The notes: generated from the letters alone by a model not told the origin. A stretch of 64,000 nt of DNA from Treponema sp. (GCA_016294105.1 JAEDCN010000006.1:1-64000); one strand, 5' to 3'. Numbered from the stretch's first letter, positions 36,801-46,167 are shown. Numbers and translations are program-made.

Positions 36801-38020
36801 CAGATTCAGCACTGACTTTACAACAAGACGGTGGAACTACGGCATGTCCCTTGTACTTTGACTGGGCTGCCACCGCCTTGCTGGAAGAAGATATTATCCG
36901 TGAGGCAGCAGAAATTGCCATCAAGCATTTTGGAAATCCTTCCAGTCTCCATTTTCTTGGCAGTGACGCAAAAAACACCTTGGCACAAATCCGCAGTGAT
37001 TGTGCAAAAATCCTCCAAGTAAAAAGTGACAACCTCTTTTTTACCAGCGGAGGTACCGAGGCAAATCATCTTCCTCTGCTCTCCCTTTTACAGCGTCCAG
37101 CTTCAGGTACCATCATCGTCAGCGCCATTGAGCATCCTGCCATTCGGGAACAGGCTGAAATGCTCAAGCATTGTGGCTGGAAGGTGCTCCACGCCTCCCC
37201 AGATGCAACCGGTATTGTACCAGTGGCCGCCATAGAAAAGCTTCTTACTAGCGATACAGTAATGGTGTGCCTCATGGCAGTGAACAACGAAACGGGAGCC
37301 ATTCAGCCAGTGTACCAGGTGGCAGACCTGCTGAACAAGTTTGCCAAGGAAACAGGAAAACGGCGGCCCAAGCTTCACGTTGACTGTGTACAGGCAGCAG
37401 GAAAGATTCCTTTGAACCTGTCTTATCCTGGCATTGACAGTGCTGCCTTTAGTGCCCATAAAATCGGTGGACCTCGTGGCATTGGTATTTTGTATCTGGC
37501 ACAAAGGCTTGAAAGCTTTGTTCGTGGCGGCGGTCAGGAGCAGGGAATTCGCTCTGGAACAGAAAACATTGCAGGAGCCTGGGCCTTTGGTAAATGTCTT
37601 GAACGTCATTATTTGTCTGAAAAAAAACCTGATGGAGCTGCCTACCAACGGTTTTTGCAACAAAAGACCATGACAAGCAATTTTATAGCACAATTACAGG
37701 AAATCAAGGGATGTAGTCTTATTCCTGCAGCTCGTGGAACAGAGCCCTTGGAAGAAATTTTTTCTCCTTGGATTGTGCAAGCCGCCTTTGAAGGGATTCC
37801 TGGAGAGGTGCTTGTTCGTGCCTTATCAGAAAAATCCATTGCTATTTCCACTGGATCTGCCTGCTCCAGCCGTAAGCTCAGCAGACCAGTTCTAGAAGCC
37901 ATGGGTGTTTCCAAGGAATTGGCCACCAATGGAGTGCGTTTTTCCTTTGGCCCCAAAACCCAACAGCAGGATTTAGACAAGCTCCTAGAAGCCCTTAAAG
38001 AAATCCGCCAATTCTTTTAA
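36797..38020 (+). CDS. Cysteine desulfurase (NifS/IscS type)
   Basis: 407 residues, fold-type I PLP enzyme. The N-terminal LYFDWAATALLEE, TSGGTEANHL, the PLP lysine in FSAHKIGGPRGIG and the catalytic cysteine in STGSACSSRK are all present. It takes sulfur from cysteine for Fe-S clusters or tRNA thiolation. The ATG overlaps the aroB stop (ATGA). No scaffold gene (iscU) is nearby, so the acceptor is not known. Confidence 0.93.
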   Translation: MTDSALTLQQDGGTTACPLYFDWAATALLEEDIIREAAEIAIKHFGNPSSLHFLGSDAKNTLAQIRSDCAKILQVKSDNLFFTSGGTEANHLPLLSLLQRPASGTIIVSAIEHPAIREQAEMLKHCGWKVLHASPDATGIVPVAAIEKLLTSDTVMVCLMAVNNETGAIQPVYQVADLLNKFAKETGKRRPKLHVDCVQAAGKIPLNLSYPGIDSAAFSAHKIGGPRGIGILYLAQRLESFVRGGGQEQGIRSGTENIAGAWAFGKCLERHYLSEKKPDGAAYQRFLQQKTMTSNFIAQLQEIKGCSLIPAARGTEPLEEIFSPWIVQAAFEGIPGEVLVRALSEKSIAISTGSACSSRKLSRPVLEAMGVSKELATNGVRFSFGPKTQQQDLDKLLEALKEIRQFF

Positions 38021-38027
38021 AAAAACA

Positions 38028-38047
38028 GGGAGTGGCTCCCCACTCCC
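38028..38047. terminator. Hairpin between convergent genes
   Basis: GGGAGTGG pairs with CCACTCCC across four bases, with A-rich DNA on the left and TCTTTC on the right, so it could stop transcripts from either side. Confidence 0.65.
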
Positions 38048-38057
38048 TCTTTCAATA

Positions 38058-39641
38058 CTACTGCTTTTTGCTGAAAATTCGGTAATTCATCCACGGGAAC
38101 AGAGGATGCTCCTGCTCCAGCTTGGTGAGCCATTCAGTGCTGATAGAATTGGCTCCCAGTGAATCATACACGGTAATAAAAGACTGAACATTTTTCTTGA
38201 ACTGGTCTTCGGCATACTCTGGGAACAGCCCCTCGCTAAGCATCTTGGGCCAATCTAAGGACTGAGCCAAAAGCACCTCACGAGCAGCCATGTTCAAGGC
38301 ACGAGCCTTTAATCCAGTGTCTTCTGGGAAACGATCTGCCAGCTGATTCATTCGTTGGCAGGCCTTACGAGCATACTGCAGCATCCAGTCATTCTTGGTG
38401 TCAAGGAAATTTTCTCCGTAGCCAGTACCAGTGGCAGCTGACATAAAGGGCTGTACCTGCTGCAAATCCTTCTTGGAATCCAAAAAGTTACAGCACTGGC
38501 TCAACTCAATCTCCTGACTTTCTGCCACTAACCGAATAACCTGCTGCAACCACTCCATTCCCTCATGCCACAGCTGACCAAAATCCCGTGCATAAAAGGC
38601 ACAGAGAATAGAAACATCATCAGACTCCAGAGCTTGGCTTGCCTTTTCCAGCTTTTCCTCGTACTTTCTTACAAAGGCTTCTGCGTCCTCCTTTACCTGA
38701 AGAAGGGCAGCTGCCTTATCATACAGTCGCTCATCATCGCCACGAGTCCAATATTTGTAGCCAGAAGGCAGGCGAACACCATTTCCCGTCAAAAAGCCTT
38801 CCAGCTGCTCATCGGTAGCCTCAAAGGCAAAGTCACGGTTTTGATTGCGATACACATCACGGTGCATAAAGCCACCAGTACCAATGATGGCTTCCTCGGC
38901 AGTACGATCTTGACCAAAAACCCACAAGCCATTGGTACAAACAGCTGGAGCAAAAATACCGTTTCTAGGCATGGGATCACCAAAAAGCAATCCATGGGAA
39001 TCAAGGATAGTATAGGTGTAGCCATAGCTCTTGATAATTTCCTCCAAACCAGGAGCATAGCCCATGGCAGGAAGCCAAAAGCCATCAGGAACCAAGCCAA
39101 AGAACTGGCGATGAGAATGAAGTCCCGCCTCAATCTGGGCATTGATAGCCTCTGGCAGGTCTACGTAATGGGGTAAAAATGCTGCAGTAGCGGCAGTCGC
39201 CAAAAGCTCCAGACTTCCACGGTCAGCATAATAGCGGAAGGCTGCCAGAAGGTCACTTTTGTAGACGTTGATAAAGTCGTCCTTACATTTTTTTACCCGA
39301 TTCAACTCCGCCTCCACCAACGGATAGGTGGCATCAGTTTTTTCCAAGGAATTGATTTGATTTTCACCCAGCAAAATCAGCTTGTCCAGCCAATTCACGT
39401 ACATTTCCTGTACCGTGTAGTCGGAAAGCAAGGTACAGAGGGTGGGTGTCATAACGATGGACAGCTGAAAGGGAACATGCTCCAAGTCCAAGGTTTCAAA
39501 CATATTCAGCAGAGGAATATAGGTGTCAGAAATTCCTGTAAAAAGAAGTTCAATTTCTGGATGAGACAATTCCTGAATACTTGTAGGACAAAAATAGCCT
39601 TGGTGTGCCACAATTGTGATAACAATTTTCTTTTTAGACAT
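38058..39641 (-). CDS. GH57-like protein lacking both catalytic residues
   Basis: 527 residues with the glycoside hydrolase family 57 barrel layout: VAHQGYF near the start, DGFWLPAMGYAPGLEE (187-201), YTILDSHG, and FYARDFGQLWHEG (349-361). In active GH57 branching enzymes/amylases the third block reads WLPEC with the nucleophile Glu and the fourth FDAELFGHWW with the acid Asp. Here these are Ala192 and Tyr350, so hydrolysis is unlikely. It may bind glucan or act as a scaffold. It follows the DUF4912 gene by 12 bases, in one unit. Confidence 0.8.
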   Translation of the reverse strand: MSKKKIVITIVAHQGYFCPTSIQELSHPEIELLFTGISDTYIPLLNMFETLDLEHVPFQLSIVMTPTLCTLLSDYTVQEMYVNWLDKLILLGENQINSLEKTDATYPLVEAELNRVKKCKDDFINVYKSDLLAAFRYYADRGSLELLATAATAAFLPHYVDLPEAINAQIEAGLHSHRQFFGLVPDGFWLPAMGYAPGLEEIIKSYGYTYTILDSHGLLFGDPMPRNGIFAPAVCTNGLWVFGQDRTAEEAIIGTGGFMHRDVYRNQNRDFAFEATDEQLEGFLTGNGVRLPSGYKYWTRGDDERLYDKAAALLQVKEDAEAFVRKYEEKLEKASQALESDDVSILCAFYARDFGQLWHEGMEWLQQVIRLVAESQEIELSQCCNFLDSKKDLQQVQPFMSAATGTGYGENFLDTKNDWMLQYARKACQRMNQLADRFPEDTGLKARALNMAAREVLLAQSLDWPKMLSEGLFPEYAEDQFKKNVQSFITVYDSLGANSISTEWLTKLEQEHPLFPWMNYRIFSKKQ

Positions 39642-39653
39642 GAATTTGAACTC

Positions 39654-40304
39654 CTAGAAAAAAGACTGACGATGATTCATATAATGGGTTCGCAGCAACT
39701 CAGGCAAACCAGAAAGCTTGAGAACAGGAGAAAGAGGAGCTTCTGGCAAAGGATTAGCAATTCGCTGGGAAACATAGGGCAAGGTAATCAAGCCAGTACT
39801 AGACCACACCTCGTAACCGTCATTTTCCAGATTTATTACCAAGTCCACACGAACAGCACCAAATCCAGCAGGCAGCAATACGTATCGGTTTCTATCTTCA
39901 ATGGAAATAGGCACATCAAAGAAATCAGCAACAACGGTAGAATCGTCACGGTGAAACATATTTACTCGCAGACTCAAGGATTGCACCTTGTCAGACTTAC
40001 GAATCTGGGTAATGTGATCTTTCTTTACATCCCAGTACACAAAAAGCCAAACAGGATTTCGCAAAACAGCAGAAATAACAGTTTCATTATATGTTTCTGG
40101 CAAGTCTGCGGTGGTAATTTCAGAGGATTCTTCCAAATCATCATCTGAATCATCCATATCTTCAGCTGCTTCCAACAATTCACCAATAATAAATCGTCTA
40201 TTTAGATTCTCTGGAATGTCTATGCCAAAATCGTCAGCCAAGGCAATCAAGTCTGCCGATGGCAATGTCTCCAAATAAGCCCTGCTTAGCTTTGTATCAC
40301 TCAT
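39654..40304 (-). CDS. DUF4912-domain protein
   Basis: 216 residues. An N-terminal SAP/Rho-N-like helical segment (LETLPSADLIALADDFGID), an acidic linker (about 48-65), and a DUF4912 domain with PVWLFVYWDV and a closing beta region. The domain resembles a carbohydrate-binding beta sandwich, but its function is not established. It is next to the GH57-like gene, and such pairs recur in spirochaetes in my recollection. The start at 40304 follows AGGTAG; an upstream extension is rejected. Confidence 0.75.
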   Translation of the reverse strand: MSDTKLSRAYLETLPSADLIALADDFGIDIPENLNRRFIIGELLEAAEDMDDSDDDLEESSEITTADLPETYNETVISAVLRNPVWLFVYWDVKKDHITQIRKSDKVQSLSLRVNMFHRDDSTVVADFFDVPISIEDRNRYVLLPAGFGAVRVDLVINLENDGYEVWSSTGLITLPYVSQRIANPLPEAPLSPVLKLSGLPELLRTHYMNHRQSFF

Positions 40305-40383
40305 ACGTCTACCTATGATGAATAAAAATATAACTTCTGTCAATACGGAGCATAATCCCCACAGAAAGCCTTATTTCGGGAAT

Positions 40384-42165
40384 CTACTGTTCCTTTTCAG
40401 TAATACCTGGTACACCAAAACGGTTTACCGGCCAAAAACGCAACACTGTTGTACCTAAAATATCCTGTGCCCCTACAGCCTGGGGTGCCATCCGTGAAAA
40501 ATAGAGTAAGGAATAAGGATCATACTCTGTAATGGCCACTATCTTCTTGTCATAGGAATGGCGCATATCCAAAGAATTGAAACGATTGTCTCCCATCATA
40601 AAAAAGGAGTTATGGGGAATGTAGTTTGGCTGTCCGGACGCACTGTTTGCAGGGAACACGGGCATATTACGAGAGTCCATCAGGGCAAAATACACGTACA
40701 ATAAATCCATTTGCTCCAGAGCTGCATTACGTACAGCATCGGTTCGCCAGCTAGCCACAGGCTTTCCCTGGGCGGTAAGCCGAGCATTTTGCACCACCAG
40801 TCGTCCAAAGGCTAGCTTTGACAGCAAATTCAGCCTAAAGTTGGAGTCCTGATACAAATCGCCACCTACAAGTACTCCTTCATCGGTAAAGCACTCTTGG
40901 GGAATCTGATGCATCCAGCTGGTCATGTAGTCGCTGAACCACTTGGTGCCCCCCTGCACCGTCAGCAATCTACGGGAAAGAGTATCGCATTGTGCAAAGA
41001 AGGTTTCCTCTAACAAGTCGGACATGGGCAGAATATTTGCACCAGAACCAGTGTCGGCACCAGACAGGCTTCTGCGTATGGCAGAAAATTCCTCCACCAG
41101 CTGAAGAATTTCTTCCTTGGCGCTGGCATAACTCAAGGAATTTTTCATCTGTTCACATTGAATCATGCCCCGATAGATGGACTCTGGAAAGGGAATTTCC
41201 TGCACCTTCTCTAAAATCTTGTTAGGCAAGGCAGCCACATTCCATTCAGCCCACTTTGCATCCTCCTGCACCACGGTGAATTCAGGAGAATTTGCGGTTC
41301 GAGAATACAATACACCATCCACCATCATCAGCTGCTCTCCCGGTAAGCCTGTCACTCGTTTTACTAAGGGATCTGCCTTCAGGTTGCCGTCCTCGTCCAC
41401 ATTCAGGTTTACTGTAGTAAAGGTAAGGGTATACACCAGCTGAGACACAAAGGTTCTCACCTCGGACTGGCGATCACGGCTGTAATGGGGATTGCGGAAC
41501 ACCACAATGTCACCACGATCATAGGAACGCATCTGGGGAATTCCCACGTTAGACAGGGGAAAACGTGGTCCAGAAGCAGTTTTGAACACCACCACCCTAT
41601 CCCGCACCAAAAACTCTGGTACCATGGATTCCGAGGGAATCTCGTAAAGCTGGATGATAAAGATGTTCAACAAGGCCACGGTAAAGGCAGCCTGCACAAA
41701 GGCATCCACCCACTCAAGGATTTCCCGCACCAACCGCTTTATTCCATGGGGCTTATCCTGACCACGAGCCTCCTGGAATTCATTCCAGTGGGGAAAGATA
41801 TTTCCAATCTGCTTGTTTGACAGCAGCACCTGCATACCGATGGAAAGGACAGCGGCTCCCAGCCACAGCAAAACAGAAGCAATGTCGAATCCATGGCTTG
41901 TTCCCACCGCTCCTGCACGACGGAACACAAAGGCAACCAACAGGATAAAGGGAAGATATTGATACAGCTTTTTAACGATGGCAACCATCTTCAAATTACG
42001 CTGTCGATACAGCTGGAACCATGAACAATATACCACGGCGGCAGTAAACAACAGGGAAAGGGGAAAGGCTGCCACTGAAATATCCGTTGCAAAGACAATG
42101 TTCAAGAAGGAAAAAACAAGGCTCACGCCAAGACTTCCATACAGGAAGATAGTTAATAAGTTCAT
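40384..42165 (-). CDS. lepB: Signal peptidase I, oversized
   Basis: 593 residues, about twice the usual length. Up to five hydrophobic segments precede the catalytic region (about 1-25, 33-50, 68-81, 95-116, 155-173), then Ser180 in IPSESM, the RGDIVVFRNP strand, Lys269 in PLVKRVTGLPG and the C-terminal box NSFFMMGDNRFNSLDMRH. Between VDGVLY and the last box is an insert of about 200 residues, mostly helical. It removes signal peptides at the cytoplasmic membrane. A TGC-TATATT box lies six bases from the start codon. Confidence 0.92.
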   Translation of the reverse strand: MNLLTIFLYGSLGVSLVFSFLNIVFATDISVAAFPLSLLFTAAVVYCSWFQLYRQRNLKMVAIVKKLYQYLPFILLVAFVFRRAGAVGTSHGFDIASVLLWLGAAVLSIGMQVLLSNKQIGNIFPHWNEFQEARGQDKPHGIKRLVREILEWVDAFVQAAFTVALLNIFIIQLYEIPSESMVPEFLVRDRVVVFKTASGPRFPLSNVGIPQMRSYDRGDIVVFRNPHYSRDRQSEVRTFVSQLVYTLTFTTVNLNVDEDGNLKADPLVKRVTGLPGEQLMMVDGVLYSRTANSPEFTVVQEDAKWAEWNVAALPNKILEKVQEIPFPESIYRGMIQCEQMKNSLSYASAKEEILQLVEEFSAIRRSLSGADTGSGANILPMSDLLEETFFAQCDTLSRRLLTVQGGTKWFSDYMTSWMHQIPQECFTDEGVLVGGDLYQDSNFRLNLLSKLAFGRLVVQNARLTAQGKPVASWRTDAVRNAALEQMDLLYVYFALMDSRNMPVFPANSASGQPNYIPHNSFFMMGDNRFNSLDMRHSYDKKIVAITEYDPYSLLYFSRMAPQAVGAQDILGTTVLRFWPVNRFGVPGITEKEQ

Positions 42166-42171
42166 GCCTTA

Positions 42172-42204
42172 AATATAGCAAAAAAACGATAAATATACTA
42201 TAAT
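42172..42204. promoter_or_regulatory. Divergent -10 boxes for lepB and the HPt gene
   Basis: Minus strand: TGC TATATT (hexamer 42177-42172), six bases from the lepB ATG. Plus strand: TATAAT (42199-42204), seven bases from the HPt ATG. Neither leaves room for a normal leader. Confidence 0.5.
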
Positions 42205-42211
42205 CTTTCTC

Positions 42212-42607
42212 ATGGAAAATAGTACAAGTGAACTGATTAACCTCCAGGAAGCTTTGGAGCGACTGGACAATGACATGGATCTCTACATGATTTTGGTGGA
42301 TGCATTTCTACAGGACACGGTATTTCAGGCAGACAGGATGCGGGAATTGGAAAAAGACTTCCGTAATTCCCCCAGCGGAGAATGTCTGGAGGCCGCCCAG
42401 TATATTCACCGAGTCAAGGGTGCAGCCCGCCAGCTGGGAGCAAACCATCTGGCAACAGAGGCCCAGAAGTTGGAGGATATTTTTAGGAGAAAGGAAAAGG
42501 GTCACCTTCACGATGGTGTAGACGGAGTAGATACCACAGCCTTGGTAGAAGAGGTGCTGGAGCTATATGTCAAAACCATAGAAGAGCTGAAACGACTTTC
42601 CAACTAG
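42212..42607 (+). CDS. HPt-domain phosphotransfer protein
   Basis: 131 residues, all-helical four-helix-bundle pattern with the phosphorylated histidine in IHRVKGAARQLG (His66, Lys69, Gly70). A free-standing HPt protein relays phosphoryl groups between a hybrid kinase and a response regulator. No kinase or regulator is adjacent, so its partners are elsewhere. The 3' end overlaps the convergent TatD gene by four bases. There is no ribosome site before ATG. Confidence 0.88.
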   Translation: MENSTSELINLQEALERLDNDMDLYMILVDAFLQDTVFQADRMRELEKDFRNSPSGECLEAAQYIHRVKGAARQLGANHLATEAQKLEDIFRRKEKGHLHDGVDGVDTTALVEEVLELYVKTIEELKRLSN

Positions 42608-43350
42608 AAATTGTTCTTTTTTCCTGTGAAAATCCTTTGGAAGTTTTTTTCCAGAGGATTTTTTATTTCATCTTCGTGAACACCACGAAGCATTGCAAAT
42701 TCCTGGTACACCAGCTTAATATCTTGGGGTAACGTAGCCTCCTGATTCCGCAGGGGTTGGTAAGGAGCATCAGTTTCTGCCAAAAGCCGCTCCAAAGGAA
42801 GCTCCTGCACACAGCGAATACTGTTTTTTCTGCCCCGCAGCAGCTCCTTGCCAAAGGAAAAATAGCCTTCAACTCCCCGCCGCAACAGATTCTCCGCTTC
42901 CTGACGAGAACCAGGAAAGGCATGAAATACCACCGCTGGAAGCTTTTTCAAATCCTTACAATACAAGAAAATCTTATCCATAGCCCTGCGACAATGAATA
43001 ACAAGGGGCAGCTGATGCCTTTGTGCCAGCTCCAGCTGCAACTGCCACACCTCCCGCTGCTTGTCCCAGGTGGCAGCCAATTCTGGGGTAAAAAAATCAA
43101 AGCCAGCCTCCCCCACCGCTACGATCCTTTGCTCTTGAGCCAGTTTTTCCAGCAGTGGGAAAAGCCGTATGTCAGGATTTTGGGGATGAATACCAAAGCA
43201 TGCCACCACCTTTTGAGGAAACTCTTTTACCAAGGATTCCACCAGCAAAAACTCCTGCTCCGTATGGCAGGAGGAACAATGCACCACATCTGGCAATAGC
43301 TTAAAATCTATACAATCTCCAATATGAATATGGGCATCAATATAGTTCAC
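42604..43350 (-). CDS. TatD-family metal-dependent deoxyribonuclease
   Basis: 248 residues, TIM-barrel amidohydrolase-like. The metal ligands are in place: His-x-His in YIDAHIHIGD, Glu in AVGEAGFDFF, His in LVIHCRRA, His in VVFHAFPGS and Asp in LAETDAPY. The family acts as 3'-5' exonuclease in DNA repair. The start is GTG at 43350 with GGGGTAG upstream. It is shorter than E. coli TatD but complete. Confidence 0.9.
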   Translation of the reverse strand: MNYIDAHIHIGDCIDFKLLPDVVHCSSCHTEQEFLLVESLVKEFPQKVVACFGIHPQNPDIRLFPLLEKLAQEQRIVAVGEAGFDFFTPELAATWDKQREVWQLQLELAQRHQLPLVIHCRRAMDKIFLYCKDLKKLPAVVFHAFPGSRQEAENLLRRGVEGYFSFGKELLRGRKNSIRCVQELPLERLLAETDAPYQPLRNQEATLPQDIKLVYQEFAMLRGVHEDEIKNPLEKNFQRIFTGKKNNF

Positions 43351-43405
43351 GTTCTACCCCATAAAATAACTAATATCATCTATTTGTCAAACCGAAAATA
43401 ATAAA

Positions 43406-43434
43406 AGCATGACTTTAAACTTTTCAGTCATGCT
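43406..43434 (+). promoter_or_regulatory. Stem-loop upstream of a small gene
   Basis: AGCATGACT and AGTCATGCT form a perfect 9-bp stem with an 11-base loop, ending 33 bases before the start at 43468. No T run follows, so it is more likely a 5' leader structure or protein site than a terminator. Confidence 0.4.
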
Positions 43435-43467
43435 ACAAAGTATTATCCAAAATTGGGAGGATATCAA

Positions 43468-43683
43468 ATGGATTTTTACAGACTCAAAAGTTCCAACCCC
43501 ACAGATTATATGACAATTCTGAGGGAGATGGAAGACGGATTTGTGGTGAAGATTGTCCGTGACCGAGATGGCTACGAAGAAGAAACCACCGACTTTCTGA
43601 GTAAAAGTCTTTTTGAAAGCTGCCTGAGAACAGGCTATATTGAAAAAATTCCTACAAAGAACAAGCTGGCTGCCAACGCGTGA
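43468..43683 (+). CDS. Small conserved-looking protein, unknown
   Basis: 71 residues (MDFYRLKSSNPTDYMTILRE..). The start is fixed by GGGAGG eight bases upstream. The body is mixed beta/alpha with a charged DRDGYEEETTDFLSKSLFESCL region. There is no signal peptide or known motif that I recognise. It stands alone behind a stem-loop leader and meets miaA tail to tail with a single base between stops, so it is a real monocistronic gene rather than noise. Confidence 0.7.
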   Translation: MDFYRLKSSNPTDYMTILREMEDGFVVKIVRDRDGYEEETTDFLSKSLFESCLRTGYIEKIPTKNKLAANA

Positions 43684-43684
43684 T

Positions 43685-44641
43685 TCAAACCTGATTCCAA
43701 ACAGAAGAAATCATTTCTAATGCTTCAGAAAGCCGCTCTTTTTGGCTACCTGGAGCAAGCCAGTGAATTTTTATTCCCTTTCGCTCCATTCCACGGAACC
43801 AGGTTTCCTGTCGCTTTGCAAACTGACCGATGGCAATGTTCAGCTGGGAAAAAAGCTCTCCCTCGGAAGGGATTATTCCCTGCAAAAACTGGGACACAAA
43901 CTTGTATTCCAAGCCCAATCGTTCCAGTCGCCGCCATTCAATACCTGAATCGTGAATGGACTGAACCTCTTGAATCATCCCCTCTTTCAGCCGTTGTCGA
44001 AGCCGCTCCTTGATGTTTCGTCGTAGTTGATCCCTAGGAAAGGTGGTACCAAAAATTATGGGATTAAATGGTGGTCGCTGTGGCATGGCGGCACTGGCCG
44101 ATTCACCACCATTTTTCTGGAACTCAGCAATTTCGATAGCCCGAAGCAAACGGTGACGTTCATCTAAATCAGTGTGATTGTGCAAAGCTCCCCGAATCTC
44201 CAGCAAACGCTGGGTTAATTCCTCCATGGATTTTCCCGCCAGCTCTTCCCGAAGCTTTTCGTTGGTGGGCACAGGAAGCAAATCATAGCCACGCACTAGG
44301 GCATCTAGGTACATACCTGTTCCCCCCACCACCACAGGAAGCTTTTCTCGCTGTCTGATATCAGCAATGGCATTGTAGGCATCCTTCTGGTAGTCATAGA
44401 CACTGTATTCGTAGGGAAGCTCCGTCACGTCAATCAGATGGTAGGGCATCTGAAGCTGAGTCCCGTCTTCCTGCAGCAAAGTATAATCTGCTAAATCCTT
44501 TCCACTTCCAATATCAAGATAGCGATACACCTGACGAGAATCTGCTGAAACAATCTCCCCATTGAGGGCAGCGGCAATTCCCACCCCCAAGGAGGTCTTT
44601 CCACAGGCAGTAGGGCCTAAAATTACAATGGCATCATACAT
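43685..44641 (-). CDS. miaA: tRNA dimethylallyltransferase
   Basis: 318 residues. Walker A GPTACGKTSLG at the N-terminus, SADSRQVYRYLDIGSGK, GGTGMYLDALVRG and the C-terminal basic TWFRGM (consensus TWFR). It adds a dimethylallyl group to A37 of tRNAs reading codons that begin with U. The ATG at 44641 overlaps the stop of the methyltransferase gene by one base (TAATG), so an upstream alternative start is rejected. Confidence 0.95.
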   Translation of the reverse strand: MYDAIVILGPTACGKTSLGVGIAAALNGEIVSADSRQVYRYLDIGSGKDLADYTLLQEDGTQLQMPYHLIDVTELPYEYSVYDYQKDAYNAIADIRQREKLPVVVGGTGMYLDALVRGYDLLPVPTNEKLREELAGKSMEELTQRLLEIRGALHNHTDLDERHRLLRAIEIAEFQKNGGESASAAMPQRPPFNPIIFGTTFPRDQLRRNIKERLRQRLKEGMIQEVQSIHDSGIEWRRLERLGLEYKFVSQFLQGIIPSEGELFSQLNIAIGQFAKRQETWFRGMERKGIKIHWLAPGSQKERLSEALEMISSVWNQV

Positions 44642-45975
44642 TACAACACTCGCAGCACAGCACATTTCAGATATTCACCCTTGTCATAACCCATAAGCTG
44701 GGGATGGTCTGGGGCTGCACCCCGTCGTTCCACAATCTGCACCTTTCTATGGGCATCCTTGGCTGCATGAGCTAGCATATCGTAGAAGGTAGCAGAATCA
44801 AAGAAGTGAGAACAGGAGCAGGTAATAAGGATTCCACCTTTTACCAGCAAGCCCATGGCTCGCAAATTAATTTCCTTGTAACCACCGTAAGCCTTTTCCA
44901 CCTTGCCAGCACTTTTTGCAAAAGCTGGTGGGTCAAGAATAATCATGTCAAACTGGCGTTTTTCTTCTTCATAGCTCCGCAAAAGATCGAATACATCACT
45001 ACACACAGCAGTAATCCTGCTTCCATCCTTGCAAAGCTGCTTATTCAACTGGATATTTTCCTCCACTGTAGCCACGGCTTCAGGTGAAATATCCACGGAA
45101 ATCACCGACTTTGCACCACCAGCAAGGGCATTCAATCCAAAGGCTCCCGTGTGGGTAAAGGTATCCAGCACTCGCCTTTCCTTGGCAAGGCTTGCCACCA
45201 ATCGCCGGTTTTCCTTTTGGTCCAAAAAGTAACCTGTCTTTTGTCCCATTTCCAAGTTCACGATTAAAAGCACCCCGTTTTCCTTAATAGTAATGCGGGG
45301 ATTTCGCTCTGCACCAATCCAGCCCTTTTTCTGCTCCAAGCCTTCAAGCTCACGAACATGGACATCACTACGTTCATAAATTCCAAAGGGATGACACAGA
45401 TTTTCCAATGCACCGAGAATTTCCTGTCGGAAAATTTCAGTGGCTAGGCTTAAAAACTGAATCGAAAGGAAAACACGACCTTCCACATCATAATAACGGT
45501 CCACCACTAAGCCCGGAATTCCATCGGATTCACCAAAAATTAGGCGATAGGAATCGGCCTTGTTAAAGAATAAATACCGTAGCTCCAGAGCCTGCTTTAT
45601 TTTTTGTAAGAAAAATTCCTTGGTATAGTGATTGTGAATGGAAGCAAGGGAAATGGGCGCCTTAGGGTTTTCTTCCAGAGGTCCAAACACAACTTCTGGC
45701 TTTTCATGAGTTAAAAAACGAATGGCAATCTTTGAATTGGGGTTAAAAATTCCTGTTCCCAAAAAAAGGCCAGATTTGGAATATACCTCAACAGCACTCC
45801 CCGCTTCTACTGCCTTCAATTTTTTGCAGCTGCCAGCACCCTCTAAGGAAGTCTGCTGAATAACACCTGCTTTCATGTACTTTACAAAAAGAATTTCGTT
45901 ATCATACACCCAAGGAGAACCTAAAAGAATCTCTGTCTCTTCTTTTGCTTTCAGAAAAAAACGTGGAAAAATCAT
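44641..45975 (-). CDS. rlmI: PUA-domain rRNA cytosine methyltransferase (RlmI-like)
   Basis: 444 residues: N-terminal PUA RNA-binding domain (RFFLKAKEETEILLGSPWVYDNEI region), a central EEHD-like domain and a class I SAM methyltransferase with LDTFTHTGAFGL, VDISPEA and ILDPPAFAKS. Members methylate C1962 of 23S rRNA. It precedes miaA in a two-gene RNA-modification unit. The exact target is inferred from the family. Confidence 0.85.
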   Translation of the reverse strand: MIFPRFFLKAKEETEILLGSPWVYDNEILFVKYMKAGVIQQTSLEGAGSCKKLKAVEAGSAVEVYSKSGLFLGTGIFNPNSKIAIRFLTHEKPEVVFGPLEENPKAPISLASIHNHYTKEFFLQKIKQALELRYLFFNKADSYRLIFGESDGIPGLVVDRYYDVEGRVFLSIQFLSLATEIFRQEILGALENLCHPFGIYERSDVHVRELEGLEQKKGWIGAERNPRITIKENGVLLIVNLEMGQKTGYFLDQKENRRLVASLAKERRVLDTFTHTGAFGLNALAGGAKSVISVDISPEAVATVEENIQLNKQLCKDGSRITAVCSDVFDLLRSYEEEKRQFDMIILDPPAFAKSAGKVEKAYGGYKEINLRAMGLLVKGGILITCSCSHFFDSATFYDMLAHAAKDAHRKVQIVERRGAAPDHPQLMGYDKGEYLKCAVLRVL

Positions 45976-46101
45976 GGCATCATAGTACCGTAAAATTGAT
46001 GAAAGCTCAACAGAAGGGAAACTGACGGACGTTAAGAGACCTCAGGACAGGAAAATCAAACTGTTACTAAAAACTTCTTGTAAGCACCATTTTTACGAGT
46101 T

Positions 46102-46148
46102 AAAAAAAAATAGCCTTGGAACTCCGTCAAAAGGCGAAATCCCAAGGC
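46102..46148 (-). terminator. Terminator after pfp
   Basis: On the minus strand GCCTTGG (46148-46142) pairs with CCAAGGC (46119-46113), and the hairpin is followed by TATTTTTTTTT. The remainder of 45976-46167 holds nothing else I can support. Confidence 0.85.
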
Positions 46149-46167
46149 ATATTGTCACAAAATCACC

